Shown: positions 36,114 to 51,230, counted from the first letter of the stretch. The stretch is DNA of 64,000 nt from an uncultured Paracoccaceae bacterium (GCA_947500055.1 CANMQO010000001.1:710410-774409); one strand, 5' to 3'. Notes: generated by a model from the letters alone, not told the origin. Translations and numbers: made by a program.

Positions 36114-37253
36114 TTATTGGCCGCGCCAGATCCAACCGCCACCCAGGATGCGGGTGCTGTTTGGATCATAAAACACGCAGGCCTGCCCTGGTGAAATGCC
36201 TTGCTCTGCCGCGACCAGTTCAACCTCAGCCTCGGTGTCCGAGATCGGGCGCAGGATTGCATCTGTCGGGGGCCGTGTGGAACGTACCCGCACGGCGATT
36301 TCCCGTTCACCCATATCCATCAGGTTGCCGCCACCGATCCAGTTGATTTCGCGCACCGGCACCCGCCTTGTGGCGAGCAACTCCTTTGGTCCGACAATGA
36401 CTTGTTTGCTGTTTACATCCAGCTTGACGACATAAAGCGGATCCGCCAGCCCGCCGATCCCCAATCCCCGCCGTTGCCCGATCGTATAATGGATCACGCC
36501 CTTATGGGTGCCAAGGATGTTACCATCTGTATCAACGATATCCCCAGGCTCGGCAGCGCCGGGCCGTAGTTTTTCGATCACGGCGGCATAATCCCCGTTG
36601 GGCACAAAGCAGATATCCTGACTGTCAGGTTTGTCTGCAACGGAAAGCCCGTATTTCGCGGCAAGTTTGCGCGTCTCTTCCTTTGAGGCCAGATGCCCAA
36701 GCGGGAAGCGCAGGTAGTCCAATTGTTCCTGCGTGGTCGAGAACAGGAAATAGCTTTGATCCTTGCTGGCATCGGCCGCTGAATGCAGTTCGGCCCCGTC
36801 ATCGCCCATCATGCGTTGGATGTAATGCCCGGTGGCCATGCAGTCGGCGTCAAGATCCTTGGCCGTTTCAAGCAGATCCTTGAACTTTACCCGTTCATTG
36901 CAGCGAATGCAGGGCACAGGGGTGGCACCGCCAAGATAACTATCGGCGAATTCGTCCATCACCGCCTCGCGGAAGGTGTCTTCATAATCCAGCACGTAAT
37001 GCGGAAAGCCCATTTCCTCGGCCACGCGCCGCGCGTCATGAATATCGCGGCCCGCACAGCACGCCCCTTTTTTGGCCAGCGCCGCCCCGTGGTCGTAAAG
37101 CTGCAGGGTGACGCCAACCACATCATAGCCTTCCTCGGCCAGTTTTGCGGCCACGACAGAGCTGTCCACCCCGCCGGACATGGCGACAACAACGCGGGTT
37201 TGCGCAGGCGGCTTTGCAAAGCCGAGTGAGTTCAGCGGCATATCAAGTGACAT
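36114..37253 (-). CDS. mnmA: tRNA-specific 2-thiouridylase MnmA
   Basis: 379 residues. Thiolates U34 of Lys, Glu and Gln tRNAs. PP-loop [17 protein letters not shown], catalytic Cys in [12 protein letters not shown] and a second conserved Cys in [13 protein letters not shown], and the C-terminal beta-barrel ending [14 protein letters not shown]. Normal length. Monocistronic; divergent from the sciP-like gene. Confidence 0.95.
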   Translation of the reverse strand: MSLDMPLNSLGFAKPPAQTRVVVAMSGGVDSSVVAAKLAEEGYDVVGVTLQLYDHGAALAKKGACCAGRDIHDARRVAEEMGFPHYVLDYEDTFREAVMDEFADSYLGGATPVPCIRCNERVKFKDLLETAKDLDADCMATGHYIQRMMGDDGAELHSAADASKDQSYFLFSTTQEQLDYLRFPLGHLASKEETRKLAAKYGLSVADKPDSQDICFVPNGDYAAVIEKLRPGAAEPGDIVDTDGNILGTHKGVIHYTIGQRRGLGIGGLADPLYVVKLDVNSKQVIVGPKELLATRRVPVREINWIGGGNLMDMGEREIAVRVRSTRPPTDAILRPISDTEAEVELVAAEQGISPGQACVFYDPNSTRILGGGWIWRGQ

Positions 37254-37384
37254 CGGATTTCCAGATCGGGCGGTTTCTCTCTGAAATATAGGAAAATGCT
37301 AACTACTCTCAAGGGGGTGTTATACCTCTCATTAAGCCCTGCTGTGGATAAGCATTCCCGGGAGTACGACGAAAGGGGTGTACC

Positions 37385-37663
37385 ATGTATCTAAGAAAAG
37401 TTGAGGGGCCGCGTTCAGTGACGTTGCCGGATGGAACAGTCATGACGCGGGCAGATTTGCCCGGAACGGATACAAGGCGTTGGGTGGCATCGCGTAAGGC
37501 GGCTGTCGTTCGTGCGGTTGGGGCTGGATTAATTCAGCGAAAAGAAGCGCTTGAACGATATGGTTTGTCGGATGAGGAGTTTTCCGAGTGGGAACAGGCC
37601 GTGCATCAGCATGGCGAGGCGGCGTTGAAAGCCACCGCATTACAACGTTATCGACAACCGTAG
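37385..37663 (+). CDS. sciP: SciP-like CtrA inhibitor (DUF1153)
   Basis: 92 residues. MYLRKVEGPRSVTLPDGTVMTRADLP and WVASRKAAVVRAVGAGLI, followed by the helix-turn-helix-like ERYGLSDEEFSEWEQAV, match DUF1153/SciP. In Caulobacter SciP binds CtrA and blocks its transcriptional activation. It lies 91 bases upstream of ctrA in the same direction. Confidence 0.9.
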   Translation: MYLRKVEGPRSVTLPDGTVMTRADLPGTDTRRWVASRKAAVVRAVGAGLIQRKEALERYGLSDEEFSEWEQAVHQHGEAALKATALQRYRQP

Positions 37664-37676
37664 GTAGAAATGTAAA

Positions 37677-37728
37677 GATTAACTGGTATGGTAACGGGTG
37701 ATTAACCTTTAACCGTTTAGGTTAACGA
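37677..37728 (+). promoter_or_regulatory. TTAA-rich ctrA upstream region, possible CtrA sites
   Basis: Between sciP and ctrA there are several TTAA elements (GATTAAC, ATTAACC, TTTAACC, GGTTAAC). The CtrA consensus is TTAA-N7-TTAA. None of the pairs here fits exactly, the nearest having 9-base spacing, so binding and autoregulation are only suggested. Confidence 0.35.
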
Positions 37729-37754
37729 CACCGAAGAGAGAGCGGAGAACTCGG

Positions 37755-38468
37755 ATGCGTGTCTTGCTGGTTGAAGACGACCCAACTACATCAAAAAGCA
37801 TCGAATTGATGCTGACCCATGCCAACCTGAACGTCTATGCGACGGATTTGGGCGAAGAAGGGATCGATCTTGCGAAATTGTATGACTACGATCTGATTCT
37901 GCTGGATCTGAACCTGCCGGACATGAATGGCCATGAGGTGTTACGCCAATTGCGCCTGAGCCGTATTGATACGCCTATATTGATCCTCTCAGGGGATGAT
38001 GGGACAGAAAGCAAGCTAAAAGGCTTTGGTTTTGGAGCAGATGATTATCTGACGAAGCCCTTCCACCGCGAAGAACTCGTGGCGCGTATCCATGCAATCA
38101 TTCGCCGGTCAAAGGGCCATGCGCAATCCATCATCAAAACGGGGCGGATTGCGGTCAATCTGGATGCCAAGACAGTTGATGTGGGTGGCAGCACCGTTCA
38201 CCTGACTGGGAAGGAATATCAGATGCTGGAACTGTTGAGCCTGCGCAAGGGCACGACATTGACCAAGGAAATGTTCCTTAACCATCTATATGGTGGCATG
38301 GATGAACCTGAATTGAAGATCATCGATGTGTTTATCTGCAAGCTGCGTAAGAAGCTCAGCGAAGCCACCGATGGTGAGAACTACATCGAAACGGTCTGGG
38401 GCCGGGGCTATGTGTTGCGTGACCCTGAACCTGTCATTGAGGCTGAAAAGATTGCCGTCGGCGCGTAG
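37755..38468 (+). CDS. ctrA: Cell-cycle response regulator CtrA
   Basis: 237 residues. [20 protein letters not shown] with the phospho-acceptor Asp in [30 protein letters not shown], and a winged-helix C-terminus with [28 protein letters not shown]. This is the canonical alphaproteobacterial CtrA. In Rhodobacterales it is usually non-essential and controls motility and gene transfer agent genes. Confidence 0.95.
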   Translation: MRVLLVEDDPTTSKSIELMLTHANLNVYATDLGEEGIDLAKLYDYDLILLDLNLPDMNGHEVLRQLRLSRIDTPILILSGDDGTESKLKGFGFGADDYLTKPFHREELVARIHAIIRRSKGHAQSIIKTGRIAVNLDAKTVDVGGSTVHLTGKEYQMLELLSLRKGTTLTKEMFLNHLYGGMDEPELKIIDVFICKLRKKLSEATDGENYIETVWGRGYVLRDPEPVIEAEKIAVGA

Positions 38469-38543
38469 GGCGCGCGCCAGGCCAAGCTGCTCACGGAACT
38501 TGTGCCGAACACCACTGGACGCCGCAATCCGCGCTGCCTAAGA

Positions 38544-42822
<4,279 letters not shown>

Positions 42823-42922
42823 TGCGATTTCGCACATTTTGTTCACAAATGTTCTGAAAAAGTTCTTTACACAAGGTTAATGGTGTGAGAACAAAGCGGC
42901 AACAGAACGTTAGGAGAACACT

Positions 42923-43045
42923 ATGGCGCAAGAGATCAAATCCGTTTTTGTCCGTTCGCGTGATACGCTTTTGGCTGATGCGCTTGGTGTGATTGCCCTG
43001 ATCGTGATGTTGTTTGTTGGATTGGCTTTGCCCGGGCTGATCTGA
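42923..43045 (+). CDS. 40-residue single-span membrane protein
   Basis: ATG at 42923 with TAGGAG 6 bases upstream, stop TGA at 43043-43045. MAQEIKSVFVRSRDTLL forms a polar, basic N-terminus and ALGVIALIVMLFVGLALPGL a single membrane helix, so the N-terminus should be cytoplasmic. It has its own promoter-like gap after recG and a strong terminator downstream. I recognise this type of short protein from Rhodobacteraceae genomes; no function known. Confidence 0.75.
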   Translation: MAQEIKSVFVRSRDTLLADALGVIALIVMLFVGLALPGLI

Positions 43046-43192
43046 CCTTGCCGGCGCTTGTCTGCATTTGATCCATCACATTGCCCTGTCCCAAGAATGC
43101 AATGATGGATGACCTGCCTGTCTGATGTTCTTAAGCGGGGTTTTGCCTCCCCCCTTTGAACGACCGGATCAAATGGAGCGCGCCTTGCTCTG

Positions 43193-43230
43193 CCGCCGCC
43201 ATCCTGTCCCGGATGCGCGGCGGTTTTTTT
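43193..43230 (+). terminator. Rho-independent terminator after the small membrane protein gene
   Basis: Outer stem CCGCCGC with GCGGCGG and inner stem CATCC with GGATG (one unpaired C between them on the 3' side), loop TGTCCC, then seven T residues (43224-43230). It lies about 150 bases after the stop of the 40-residue gene. Confidence 0.88.
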
Positions 43231-43241
43231 GCGGGGAGGGA

Positions 43242-43314
43242 ACAGACTTTCGGAGAAAGTCTGTGGTCAAATCCTCACCGAGGATTTGCGGACAATTCCT
43301 GAAACAGGAATTGT
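43242..43314. repeat. Three tandem perfect stem-loops
   Basis: Consecutive perfect hairpins: 43242-43264 (9-bp stem, 5-base loop), 43268-43288 (9-bp stem, 3-base loop) and 43292-43314 (10-bp stem, 3-base loop), separated by only 3 bases each. The stems have unrelated sequences. The set ends one base before the stop of the NifU-like gene. It may be a structured 3' end for that minus-strand transcript, or a small RNA. Confidence 0.8.
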
Positions 43315-43761
43315 TTAGGCGGTGGCCTTAGTGGCTTCCAGTGCTTCGAGCGTGGCATCGAATGCCAACAGGATCGACGCATGTCGGTTCTTGTAATCCT
43401 TGGCGGGTTGCAGGACGTCAAGCCCGTCAAACGGGCTTGACGGCACCGGCCCGTCGTTTTTCAGCATGGCAAACAGCTCATCGCGCCCCTGCTGTACCTG
43501 CTCGGCCGTCAGACCGACGATTTCCGCGCCGATGACGGAAGCTGCGGCCTGGCCCAAAGCGCAGGCTTTTACGTCTTGCCCATAATCCGTGATGACGTCC
43601 CCGTCGCGGATGATGTCGACGGTCACAGTCGACCCACAAAGCGGCGCGCGTCTCCTGGCCGTGGCCGAGGGGTTTTCCAGCCGTTTGGTGCGCGGCATCT
43701 CTGCCGCCAGCGCCAATATCCGCCCGGAATAGAGCTTGATCATATCTGTTTCGGCCGACAT
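43315..43761 (-). CDS. NifU-like iron-sulfur cluster scaffold protein
   Basis: 148 residues, NifU_N/IscU-like fold. Two of the three scaffold cysteines are visible (APLCGSTV and VKACALGQ). At the third position, where related proteins have a RxxCA element, it reads NRHASILLAF, a Ser in place of Cys. The protein may therefore bind clusters differently or have a related role. Divergent from hisI. Confidence 0.8.
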   Translation of the reverse strand: MSAETDMIKLYSGRILALAAEMPRTKRLENPSATARRRAPLCGSTVTVDIIRDGDVITDYGQDVKACALGQAAASVIGAEIVGLTAEQVQQGRDELFAMLKNDGPVPSSPFDGLDVLQPAKDYKNRHASILLAFDATLEALEATKATA

Positions 43762-43828
43762 GGCATTTGCCCTTCTTGCTTGTAGCTTCTAGATAGTCCG
43801 CACTGCATCGCTTGCAAAGGTTTTTGAT

Positions 43829-44203
43829 ATGTGCTTCGACCCGGCTACACTAAAATATGATCAGGCGGGCCTGATCCCGGCCATTGCGCAGGATGCCGCA
43901 TCGGGCGAGGTGTTGATGATGGCCTGGATGAATGCAGAGGCCGTGGCCCGTACATTGGAAAGCGGGCAGGTGACCTATTGGTCACGGTCCCGGCAGGAAT
44001 TCTGGGTCAAGGGGGCAACCAGCGGCAACACTCAGAAACTGGTGGATTTTAAACTGGATTGCGACCGCGATTGCCTGCTGGTTGAGGTGCAGCAGACCGG
44101 TGGCGCTTGCCATACGGGTCGCCGTACCTGTTTCTACACGGCTGTGCGTAACGGCGAAGAGATTGAGGTGGTCAAACTGCCGGAAGACCCACCATCCGCC
44201 TGA
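43829..44203 (+). CDS. hisI: Phosphoribosyl-AMP cyclohydrolase
   Basis: 124 residues; third step of histidine synthesis. [29 protein letters not shown], the Zn/Mg-binding DCDRDCLL and [10 protein letters not shown] segments are typical. Single-domain form without HisE. Its 3' end overlaps the convergent gluQRS gene by 32 bases. Confidence 0.96.
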   Translation: MCFDPATLKYDQAGLIPAIAQDAASGEVLMMAWMNAEAVARTLESGQVTYWSRSRQEFWVKGATSGNTQKLVDFKLDCDRDCLLVEVQQTGGACHTGRRTCFYTAVRNGEEIEVVKLPEDPPSA

Positions 44204-44999
44204 TATCGTTCGGAGTTGCGCCCTCTGCCCGGTATTTTGAGATGGCCCGGGCGTCATCCCGTTTTGCGAGCCGCTTGCCATTTTGATCACGGATCAGACG
44301 GTGGTGATGATAGGCAGGCGTCGGCAGATTGAGTATTTTTTGCAAAATGATGTGGATCGGTGTGGCCTCTTCCAGATCCGCGCCCCGGATCACATGACTG
44401 ATGTTCTGGGCGGCGTCATCGACGACGACAGAAAGGTGATAGGAGGTGCCCATGTCCCTGCGTGCCAGCACCACATCGCCGATCGCCTCGGTAAAGAAGC
44501 GGGCAGGGATAATGTATGTCTGTCCCTGCTCGATGTAACTGATCTGTTGTGCGACCTTGGCCATGTCCAATCTTAGAGCGCAATCGGTCGGGCGTTGGCT
44601 GGGTCGTGGCAGGTGTTTGCAGGTGCCCGGATAGATGATCCCGTCTGGCCCCATCTGTGCGCCTTCCTGCGGGGCGCTGGCGGCGGCAGCGATGTCGCGA
44701 CGGCTGCAGTAACAGGGAAAAAGCAGCCCGGCATTCCATAGCTGATCAAGTGCGGCCGTATAGGTCGGCAGATGGTCGGATTGGCGCCGGACTGGCGTCG
44801 GCCATGACAAACCGAGCCATGACAGGTCGTCGTGGATCTGCTTCTCCCATTCCGGTCGGGCGCGGGATTGGTCGATATCTTCGATCCGCAGCAGGAATGT
44901 CCCGCCTGCCGCCATCGCCATGTCATATGCGAGCATCGCCGAATATGCATGCCCCAGGTGCAATGGCCCTGTTGGGGACGGCGCGAACCGTGTGATCAT
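44172..44999 (-). CDS. gluQ: Glutamyl-Q tRNA(Asp) synthetase
   Basis: 275 residues. Attaches glutamate to queuosine of tRNA(Asp). [18 protein letters not shown] includes the HIGH-like element, the zinc Cys set is in CYCSRRDI and PGTCKH, and the KMSKS-like element is KRLAKRDDA. It lacks the anticodon-binding domain of GltX, as expected. Start overlaps the upstream methyltransferase stop by 4 bases. Confidence 0.93.
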   Translation of the reverse strand: MITRFAPSPTGPLHLGHAYSAMLAYDMAMAAGGTFLLRIEDIDQSRARPEWEKQIHDDLSWLGLSWPTPVRRQSDHLPTYTAALDQLWNAGLLFPCYCSRRDIAAAASAPQEGAQMGPDGIIYPGTCKHLPRPSQRPTDCALRLDMAKVAQQISYIEQGQTYIIPARFFTEAIGDVVLARRDMGTSYHLSVVVDDAAQNISHVIRGADLEEATPIHIILQKILNLPTPAYHHHRLIRDQNGKRLAKRDDARAISKYRAEGATPNDIRRMVGLPAV

Positions 45000-45613
45000 C
45001 GTCGCCGCAGGATGATGACGTCCGATCCCATATCAACGTCATCCAGATGTGGCCCGTGTTCACGGAAAATCACTTCGGCCCGGCCATTGCCTATCTCGAT
45101 GCTGAGTGCGTCCAGATAGGATGAGTCGCTTAAAGTTGGGTCGTTGTAAGACAGGGCCAGCAACCCGCCACTTTCCAGCTTGGCGATCAAGGTGCCCAGG
45201 GTTTCCGGTGGTGCGGCCCCAAGGCTGATCACGCCTGCGGCCACAATCGCCTTGTAGGCACCCCGCCCAAAGCTGAGTTCGCCGGGCGCCGAGAGCCATG
45301 TCTTACGGTAGATGCCGCGCTCGGTTGCTTTTGCGAGCATTTCGGCGGTCACATCGGTCCCGTCGAGGGTGGTGAAATAAAGTTGCTGCAGCACCTGACC
45401 GGAGAAACCCGTGCCACAGCCAAAATCGAGAATTGGGGCGTCGGGTTTGATGAAAGACGTCAGCGCCTGCCCGATCCGTTTGGGGGTGTGATAGCCGCGT
45501 GCGGTAATATCTGCGTCATAGGTTTCGGCCCATTCCGCATAGACAGCGATGGTTTCCTTGACCGGGCGCGGGGTCCACAGGTCGGGTTTCAGGACGTTTT
45601 TCTTGTCAGCCAT
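44996..45613 (-). CDS. Class I SAM-dependent methyltransferase
   Basis: 205 residues. Motif I is ILDFGCGTGFSGQVL, followed by LDGTDVTAEML and the FGRGAYKAIVAAGVISLG region. Similar to the WBSCR27/UbiE-like small methyltransferases with a YAEWAETYDADI N-terminal element. Substrate unknown. Followed directly by gluQRS (ATGA overlap) and preceded by trmFO. Confidence 0.82.
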   Translation of the reverse strand: MADKKNVLKPDLWTPRPVKETIAVYAEWAETYDADITARGYHTPKRIGQALTSFIKPDAPILDFGCGTGFSGQVLQQLYFTTLDGTDVTAEMLAKATERGIYRKTWLSAPGELSFGRGAYKAIVAAGVISLGAAPPETLGTLIAKLESGGLLALSYNDPTLSDSSYLDALSIEIGNGRAEVIFREHGPHLDDVDMGSDVIILRRR

Positions 45614-45635
45614 AATGGCAGGCTAGCGCCAATGA

Positions 45636-47000
45636 TCAGGCGGCGTCCAGCGCCATTTGATCGAGCCAAACCTGCCAATCTGCCTTGGCCCGGTCGGTGT
45701 AAGCCTTGTAACGGTCCTTGCGGTTCCGCCGCCCGCCTTTGATCCCGTCAACAGGTGGGAACAACCCGAAATTGACGTTCATCGGCTGGAATGTCCTGGC
45801 CTCGGCGCCGCCGGTGATGTGGCTGACAAGCGCGCCCATGGCCGTGGTCGCGGGAACGGGGGGCAGATTTTCGCCGGTCAGTTCCGCCACCGCCAATCGC
45901 CCGGCCAGCAGACCCATGGCGGCACTTTCGACATAGCCTTCGACGCCAGTAATCTGACCGGCAAAGCGGATATTGGGTTTGGAGCGCAGCCGCATTTGGC
46001 CATCGAGCAGGCTGGGCGAATTTATAAAGGTGTTCCTGTGGATGCCGCCAAGCCGCGCGAACTCGGCGTTCTCAAGTCCAGGAATCATTTTGAAAACAGC
46101 CTTTTGCGCGCCGTATTTCATCTTGGTCTGGAAGCCCACTATGTTGAAAAGCGTGCCAAGCGCGTTGTCGCGCCGCAGTTGCACCACGGCGTAGGCCTTG
46201 GTTGCCGGATCATGTGCGTTGGTCAGGCCAACTGGCTTCATTGGTCCGAACCGGAGGGTTTCGCGGCCCCGTTCGGCCATCACTTCAATCGGCAGGCAGC
46301 CGTCGAAATATCCCGCGGTTTCGCCTTCCTTGAACGCGGTTTTGTCTGCGGCAAGCAAGGCGTCAACAAACGCCTCATATTGATCCCTGGTCATCGGGCA
46401 GTTGAGGTAGGCGGTACGTTCGGCCTCGGTCTCGCCCTTGTCATAGCGTGACTGCATCCAAGCTACATCCATGTTGATGCTGTCGGCATAGACAATGGGG
46501 GCGATCGCGTCGAAGAAGGCAAGCGCCTCGGCCCCGGTTTCCTGCTGGATGGCTGCGGCCAGTGGTCCCGATGTCAGCGGACCTGTGGCGATGATCCAGT
46601 GTCCGTCATCGGGCAGGGTGCGGATCTCAGCGTCCGTCACGGTGATATTGGGATGGGCGCACAAAGTGGCTGTGACGCTTTCGGCGAAAGGATCACGGTC
46701 CACGGCCAGCGCACCGCCAGCGGGCAGACGGTGTTTGTAGGCCGTTTGCATGATCAGCCCGTTTGCCTGCATCATTTCCCAATGCAGCAGTCCGACGGCG
46801 TTTTGTTCATGATCATCCGACCGGAAGGAGTTGGAGCAGACCATTTCGCCCAAGTGTCCAGTGCGATGTGCGAATGTGCCAACGGTGGGACGCATTTCGT
46901 GGATCACCACCTGCAAACCTGCATTTGCGGCTTGCCAAGCGGCCTCTGACCCGGCCATGCCGCCGCCAACAATATGAAGCGTTTTTTCCATGGCGGACAT
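45636..47000 (-). CDS. trmFO: Methylenetetrahydrofolate-tRNA-(uracil-5-)-methyltransferase TrmFO
   Basis: 454 residues. FAD-dependent methylation of U54 in tRNA. FAD motif [29 protein letters not shown], the catalytic Cys in [14 protein letters not shown] and [16 protein letters not shown] fit the family. First gene of trmFO-methyltransferase-gluQRS. Confidence 0.95.
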   Translation of the reverse strand: MSAMEKTLHIVGGGMAGSEAAWQAANAGLQVVIHEMRPTVGTFAHRTGHLGEMVCSNSFRSDDHEQNAVGLLHWEMMQANGLIMQTAYKHRLPAGGALAVDRDPFAESVTATLCAHPNITVTDAEIRTLPDDGHWIIATGPLTSGPLAAAIQQETGAEALAFFDAIAPIVYADSINMDVAWMQSRYDKGETEAERTAYLNCPMTRDQYEAFVDALLAADKTAFKEGETAGYFDGCLPIEVMAERGRETLRFGPMKPVGLTNAHDPATKAYAVVQLRRDNALGTLFNIVGFQTKMKYGAQKAVFKMIPGLENAEFARLGGIHRNTFINSPSLLDGQMRLRSKPNIRFAGQITGVEGYVESAAMGLLAGRLAVAELTGENLPPVPATTAMGALVSHITGGAEARTFQPMNVNFGLFPPVDGIKGGRRNRKDRYKAYTDRAKADWQVWLDQMALDAA

Positions 47001-47165
47001 CTAGGCGCTGGCCCCGGAAAAGAAAAGAGCCATGCCAAACATGCCCTTCAAATCGAGGTGTGGCCAAAAAGCGAACATCCCCAAAAAACGATCTGTCTCG
47101 GCATGGAATACTGCAATTTGTGGGCATAGAAAGTGGCAGGTACACAATCTGAGCAGGTATAGAAA

Positions 47166-47939
47166 ATGAAAAATAAAATCGTTCTTTCCGCCGCAATCGC
47201 GGCAATGATCGCACCGTCAGCATTTGCGCAAAGCCTGACAGGTGCTTCGGTTTCAGGTGACTATCGCAGCTATTTCGGCGATGATGCTGACGGCAGTAGC
47301 TTTTCGCTGGAAGGCGGCGCGGAGGTTTCGCTTGGCAATAACTTTGCTGTCTCTGCCAACCTGAGCTTTGGCAAAGACGACGATTCCGATGCCGACTATA
47401 CAAACGGTACGTTGCACGCAATTTACATGGTTTCGCCGGGCGCGGCTGTGGCTGGATTTGTTTCACGCGATTCAACCGATAGCGCGAACAGCACGAATTA
47501 CGGGGTCGAATTTGGCGGCCGTTCAAATACGGCGCGTTACGAAATCTACTATGGCGCAACCGATCTGACTGGTGACAATGTAACGGACGAAGACCTGACC
47601 ATCTTTGGGGCGTCATTTGATGTGCAGGTGGCGAGCGGGTTCAGCGTTGGTCTGGGATACGAGTCCTTTACCGGCCTGTCGGGACGCCGGGCCGATACAG
47701 GCGCATTGATCGAAGATGTCACCTATTCGGACACATCGATTATCGCCCGGTACAACGTCGTGCCAAACGCATCTGTTTACGGCAAGCTGGGCAAGATTGC
47801 GGGTAACGCATTTGAAGGCGACACCACGTTCTTTACCGAAGATGATGTGCGCTATTTTGGCGTCGGTGCAGAGTTCACCTTTGGCGGTCAGCGCGGCCCG
47901 ATCTTTGGCGAGCGTACCTTGTCCGGCTTTGGTTTCTAA
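47166..47939 (+). CDS. Porin-like outer-membrane beta-barrel protein
   Basis: 257 residues. MKNKIVLSAAIAAMIAPSAFAQ is a signal peptide. The mature part alternates aromatic and polar residues in beta strands (ATFGASFDVQ-like, VGLGYESF, ARYNVVPNASVYGKLG) and ends in SGFGF, a C-terminal Phe suited for BAM recognition. The acidic segment DDADGSS and DDDSDADY suggest a cation-preferring pore, which is inference. Followed by a bidirectional terminator shared with gyrA. Confidence 0.82.
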   Translation: MKNKIVLSAAIAAMIAPSAFAQSLTGASVSGDYRSYFGDDADGSSFSLEGGAEVSLGNNFAVSANLSFGKDDDSDADYTNGTLHAIYMVSPGAAVAGFVSRDSTDSANSTNYGVEFGGRSNTARYEIYYGATDLTGDNVTDEDLTIFGASFDVQVASGFSVGLGYESFTGLSGRRADTGALIEDVTYSDTSIIARYNVVPNASVYGKLGKIAGNAFEGDTTFFTEDDVRYFGVGAEFTFGGQRGPIFGERTLSGFGF

Positions 47940-47990
47940 CGGCTGACGCTAAACGTCTGAAACGAGATCTAACGACCTTGGAAAACGAAG

Positions 47991-48020
47991 AAAGAGGCCC
48001 GCAGTTTTGCGGGCCTCTTT
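47991..48020. terminator. Bidirectional terminator between porin gene and gyrA
   Basis: A 12-bp perfect stem AAAGAGGCCCGC with GCGGGCCTCTTT, loop AGTTTT, with A and T tracts on both sides. It serves the two convergent genes. Confidence 0.9.
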
Positions 48021-48021
48021 A

Positions 48022-50766
48022 TTATACATTGTTGCTTTCTTCTTCGGCTTCGTCACCTTGATCAGCGATCCAAGCGACGCTGACCACGGTTTCGCCTTTG
48101 CGGGTGTCAAATACCTTGACCCCGCCGGCACCACGTGATCGGAACGATATCCCGTCAACCGGCACCCGGATTGATTGGCCGGTGGAGGTGACAAGCATGA
48201 TCTGGTCGGACGTCTCTACAGGGAAGGATGTCACCAACGGTCCGCCGCGCATTGCCTTGTCCATCGCGGCCACGCCCATTCCGCCGCGTCCGCGGACCGG
48301 GTAATCGTGGCTTGATGACAGTTTGCCCGAACCTTTGGCGGTGATGGTCAGGATCAGATTTTCAGCGGCCGACATTTCGGCATAGCGCTCCTGGCTGATC
48401 TGGCCCGGCGTCGCCTCTTCATCTTCGTTTTCCGCCTCATCTGTCAGTCCCGCCATGGCGCGGCGCATTTTGAGGTAGGCTGCCCGTTCTTCAGCCTCGG
48501 CCCGGAAATGCCTGATGATCGACATGGAGACGACCTTGTCATTGCCTTGCAACCTGATGCCGCGAACCCCGGTGGATGAGCGCGAGTTGAATACCCGCAC
48601 ATCTGTGGCGGGGAAGCGGATGGCGCGCCCTGAATCCGTGACCAGCATCACATCATCGTCGTTGGACGCGATGCGTGCATTGATCAGGATTGTGTCCTCA
48701 TGTTCGCCCTCAAACTTCATCGCAATCTTGCCGTTGCGCATGACATTTACGAAGTCTGACAGCTTGTTACGGCGCACAGTTCCAGCCGAGGTCGCAAAGA
48801 CGACTTGCAGGTCATCCCATTCTTCCTCTGGCCGGTCGACGGGCATGATGGCGGCGATTGAGACCCCTTGCGGGATCGGCAGGATATTGATGATTGCCTT
48901 GCCCTTGGCCGTTCGGTTGCCCAGCGGCAGACGCCAGGTTTTAAGCTTGTAGACCATGCCGTCGGTTGTGAAGAACAAAAGCTGTGTATGGGTATTGGCG
49001 ACAAAGAGGGTGGTGACCACGTCCTCTTCCTTGGTCTGCATGGAGGACAGGCCCTTGCCGCCGCGCCGTTGCGCGCGGAAATCGGCCAGTGCGGTCCGTT
49101 TGATATAGCCGCCGGAGGTGACGGTGACGACCATGTCTTCCTGCTCGATCAGATCTTCGTCTTCCATGTCGCCGGACCAGTCGACGATTTCGGTGCGACG
49201 GGGGACCGCAAAAAGTTTGCGGACCTCGTTCAATTCGTCCCGAATGATCTGCATGATCCGTTCGCGGGAGCCCAGAATTTCAAGATATTCCCGGATCTTT
49301 CCAGCCAGTTCCTGCAATTCGTCCGTGACTTCCTGCACCCCGATCTGGGTCAGGCGCTGCAGGCGCAGTTCAAGGATCGCGCGGGCCTGTGCTTCAGACA
49401 GGTTATAGGTGCCATCATCGTTGGCGGTGTGGGTCGGATCATCGATCAGGGCGATGTATTCGAGGATAGATGCGGCAGGCCACCGGCGCGTCATCAGTTT
49501 TTCACGCGCGGTTGCCGCGTCGGCAGAGGCCCGGATGGTCGCAACGATTTCGTCGATATTGGTGACGGCGACAGCCAGACCGCAAAGGATATGGGCGCGT
49601 TCGCGGGCCTTGCGCAGCTCAAATGCGGTCCGGCGGGCAACGACCTCTTCGCGGAAATCGACAAACGCTGTCAGGAAGCCGCGCAGGTTCAATTGTTCTG
49701 GCTTGCCACCGTTCAGCGCCAGCATGTTGCAGCCAAAGCTGGTCTGCATCGGAGTGAAACGGAAAAGCTGGTTCAACACGACTTCTGCCGTAGCATCGCG
49801 TTTCAACTCGACAACGACCCGCACGCCGTTACGGTCGGATTCGTCCTGCACATGGGCGATGCCTTCGATCCGTTTGTCGCGCGCAGCCTCGGCGATGCGG
49901 TCGATCATCGTGGCTTTGTTCACTTGATAGGGGATTTCCTCGATCACGATGGCGTAGCGATCTTTGCGGATTTCCTCGACCTTGGTTTTGGCGCGGATGA
50001 TGACCGAACCGCGCCCTTCCAGATAGGCTTTGCGCGCGCCTGACCGGCCAAGGATGATCCCGCCGGTCGGGAAGTCCGGGGCAGGGATGTGTTCAATCAA
50101 CTGCTCTGCGGACAGGTCAGGTTCGTCGATGATCGCCAATGTGGCGTCGATCACTTCGCCAAGATTATGGGGTGGGATATTGGTGGCCATACCCACGGCG
50201 ATGCCGCCAGCGCCATTGACCAGCATATTGGGGAAACGGGACGGCAACACGCTGGGTTCGCGTTCCTTGCCGTCATAGTTGTCCATGAAATCGACCGTGT
50301 CCTTGAGCAGGTCTTCGGTCATGTATTGCGTGACTTTGGCGAGGCGGCTTTCGGTATAGCGCATGGCGGCGGCACCATCACCATCCATGGAGCCAAAGTT
50401 GCCCTGCCCATCGACCAGGGGCAGCGACATGGAGAAATCCTGCGCCATCCGCACCAGCGCATCATAGATCGCGCTGTCACCATGCGGGTGGTAGGAACCC
50501 ATTACGTCGCCAACGGATTTTGCTGATTTCCGATAGGATTTGTCCGCGGTGATACCCTTTTCATACATCGAATAGATGATGCGCCGGTGAACCGGCTTCA
50601 GACCGTCGCGCAAATCAGGGATTGCCCGGCTGACGATCACGCTCATCGCGTAATCGAGGTAGCTTGTCTTGAGTTCGTGTTCGATCGTCACCGAAGGGCC
50701 ATCATACGCAGGGCGCATGGGTGGCATTTCTTCATCGTTTTCAGGTGTTTCCGGGGTATCGTTCAC
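48022..50766 (-). CDS. gyrA: DNA gyrase subunit A
   Basis: 914 residues, slightly longer than Escherichia coli GyrA. Catalytic Tyr in [13 protein letters not shown], the quinolone pocket [17 protein letters not shown] retains Ser83- and Asp87-equivalent residues (the sensitive state), GyrA box RRGGKG in the C-terminal domain. [15 protein letters not shown] insert lies in the C-terminal domain. Start GTG/ATG region at 50766. Confidence 0.97.
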   Translation of the reverse strand: MNDTPETPENDEEMPPMRPAYDGPSVTIEHELKTSYLDYAMSVIVSRAIPDLRDGLKPVHRRIIYSMYEKGITADKSYRKSAKSVGDVMGSYHPHGDSAIYDALVRMAQDFSMSLPLVDGQGNFGSMDGDGAAAMRYTESRLAKVTQYMTEDLLKDTVDFMDNYDGKEREPSVLPSRFPNMLVNGAGGIAVGMATNIPPHNLGEVIDATLAIIDEPDLSAEQLIEHIPAPDFPTGGIILGRSGARKAYLEGRGSVIIRAKTKVEEIRKDRYAIVIEEIPYQVNKATMIDRIAEAARDKRIEGIAHVQDESDRNGVRVVVELKRDATAEVVLNQLFRFTPMQTSFGCNMLALNGGKPEQLNLRGFLTAFVDFREEVVARRTAFELRKARERAHILCGLAVAVTNIDEIVATIRASADAATAREKLMTRRWPAASILEYIALIDDPTHTANDDGTYNLSEAQARAILELRLQRLTQIGVQEVTDELQELAGKIREYLEILGSRERIMQIIRDELNEVRKLFAVPRRTEIVDWSGDMEDEDLIEQEDMVVTVTSGGYIKRTALADFRAQRRGGKGLSSMQTKEEDVVTTLFVANTHTQLLFFTTDGMVYKLKTWRLPLGNRTAKGKAIINILPIPQGVSIAAIMPVDRPEEEWDDLQVVFATSAGTVRRNKLSDFVNVMRNGKIAMKFEGEHEDTILINARIASNDDDVMLVTDSGRAIRFPATDVRVFNSRSSTGVRGIRLQGNDKVVSMSIIRHFRAEAEERAAYLKMRRAMAGLTDEAENEDEEATPGQISQERYAEMSAAENLILTITAKGSGKLSSSHDYPVRGRGGMGVAAMDKAMRGGPLVTSFPVETSDQIMLVTSTGQSIRVPVDGISFRSRGAGGVKVFDTRKGETVVSVAWIADQGDEAEEESNNV

Positions 50767-50963
50767 GTGGGATGCCTGTTGTTTTTAGCACTGCTATATA
50801 TCGTTGCGACCTTTCTATCAGACACTTGATATAGGGTGCAATGGGCGATGCCAGCCCATGTTGGCAGCCGACACAATGCAGTGATAATATGCTGTTTTTG
50901 TTGACAAAATTTATCACTTTGCAATCCTTTGACAATAACATGAAGAAACGGAAAGGAGCAGCC

Positions 50964-51230
50964 ATGCAATCAGAGACAGAATTGATGATGAAAGGTTATG
51001 GGCTGACGACTGCGGAAATGTTCTATCACATGCCGGACCACCCGCATGTTTTGAATACCTTTGTCTGGCAGGATTACGATCTTGCCCCGGACCACGAAAA
51101 ACTGCTGAAATTCATCGGCTACTGGCAGGAAGAACTTGATGGGCCGTTGCATTCGGTCCGGTTTGTCCACCGCAAGATGATCAGTCCCGGTGAATGGCGC
51201 CACGTGACGGGGGAGTTTTCATATCACTGA
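50964..51230 (+). CDS. usg: Usg family protein
   Basis: 88 residues from the ATG at 50964 with AAGGAG 7 bases upstream. MKGYGLTTAEMFYHMPDHP and LLKFIGYWQEELDGPLHSV match the Usg family, first named from a gene beside trpF in other bacteria; no function is known. A TTGACA at about 50900 in the AT-rich gap is a candidate -35 element. Confidence 0.88.
   Translation: MQSETELMMKGYGLTTAEMFYHMPDHPHVLNTFVWQDYDLAPDHEKLLKFIGYWQEELDGPLHSVRFVHRKMISPGEWRHVTGEFSYH

Noticed and set aside
48868..50043. 391-codon plus-strand open frame inside gyrA
   Set aside because: Antisense to gyrA, which is unmistakable on the other strand.
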